In this document: piece by piece, positions 7,626 to 7,735 of the stretch
How the letters are laid out: every line of letters starts with the position of its first letter
Numbering within the stretch: the stretch's first letter is position 1
NCBI GenBank assembly: GCA_965652545.1
Contig: CBFGWV010000232.1
Location: 1-7,735, forward strand
Direction: 5' to 3'
Source: CBFGWV01 sp965652545
Lineage (GTDB): Bacteria; Pseudomonadota; Gammaproteobacteria; Competibacterales; Competibacteraceae
Length of the DNA stretch: 7,735 nt
Translations under genes and position numbers: made by a program
The notes under the pieces: model-generated
What the model was told of the DNA's origin: nothing
Database searches by the model: none
Seen by the model: only the letters and a program-made list of their open reading frames with translations

Positions 7626-7662
7626 AAAGGGCGGGGGGTGCGCGGGTTCCCCCCGCCCTTTT
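7626..7662 (+). terminator. Rho-independent terminator of pyc
   Basis: A perfect 13-bp stem is formed by AAAGGGCGGGGGG (7626-7638) and CCCCCCGCCCTTT (7649-7661) around a 10-base loop, ending in TTTT (7659-7662). It starts 7 bases after the pyc stop codon. The stem is very GC-rich and the T run is short. The A run on the 5' side would give a T run on the other strand, so it could also stop transcription arriving from the right. Confidence 0.9.
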
Positions 7663-7663
7663 G

Positions 7664-7688
7664 GGGTCGGCACGGTCGGGGCCGACTC
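7664..7688. repeat. Second inverted repeat behind the terminator
   Basis: GGGTCGGC (7664-7671) can pair with GCCGACTC (7681-7688) across a 9-base loop, with one G-T pair. An alternative, shorter hairpin GTCGG/CCGAC (7675-7679 and 7682-7686) competes with it. No T run follows, so it is more likely part of the intergenic repeat cluster or an RNA-stabilising structure than a terminator. Confidence 0.45.
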
Positions 7689-7696
7689 GCTGTGAA

Positions 7697-7735
7697 CACA
7701 TCCGTGTGCGCTCGACGGCAGCATCCATGCTGCCG
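7697..7735. repeat. REP-like pair of hairpins at the right edge
   Basis: Two inverted repeats sit side by side. The first is CACA (7697-7700) / TGTG (7705-7708) around TCCG. The second has perfect 9-bp arms CGGCAGCAT (7716-7724) and ATGCTGCCG (7727-7735) around CC. Both are centred on the same core, CATCC followed by A or G and TG, and are joined by CGCTCGA. Two hairpins with a shared core in a space between genes resemble a dispersed REP-type element. From memory, similar strings are common between genes in some gammaproteobacteria. The element may continue past the window, so its true end is not visible. Confidence 0.6.

Noticed and set aside
6579..7724. Minus-strand open frame of 381 codons over the end of pyc and its terminator
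   Set aside because: It is antisense to the pyc C-terminal domains and runs through the terminator hairpin, has biased composition, and shows no family features.

Overview
The window looks like high-GC Pseudomonadota chromosome, perhaps a gammaproteobacterium. The main clues are strongly GC-biased third codon positions, a single-chain pyruvate carboxylase, and a compound hairpin repeat at the right edge of a kind I associate with gammaproteobacterial intergenic regions. The lineage call is tentative.

Layout from left to right. Positions 1-697 hold no secure gene. Part of this stretch (181-420) is about 49% GC by hand count, well below the rest of the window. It contains a degraded-looking short frame with a good signal peptide (minus strand, 394 down to 200) and an unrecognised minus-strand frame that runs off the left edge. 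Positions 698-3930 are a two-gene minus-strand operon. The first gene (3930-2209) encodes a secreted CRTAC1-type protein with seven FG-GAP/VCBS calcium-loop repeats and an ASPIC/UnbV C-terminal domain. The second (2212-698) encodes an exported protein with two blocks of tetratricopeptide repeats. They overlap by four bases (ATGA), so translation is probably coupled. A 230-base divergent intergenic region (3931-4160) separates the operon from a complete pyruvate carboxylase gene (4161-7619, plus strand). That gene ends in a strong intrinsic terminator (7626-7662), followed by a cluster of inverted repeats that reaches the right edge.

Pyruvate carboxylase is ordinary central metabolism: it makes oxaloacetate from pyruvate and bicarbonate to refill the TCA cycle and supply gluconeogenesis. 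The CRTAC1/TPR pair is the less understood part. Both proteins should leave the cytoplasm, and the gene overlap suggests they are made in step, which fits a partner relationship at the cell envelope. Their function is not known to me. No mobile element, CRISPR array, rRNA or tRNA was seen.
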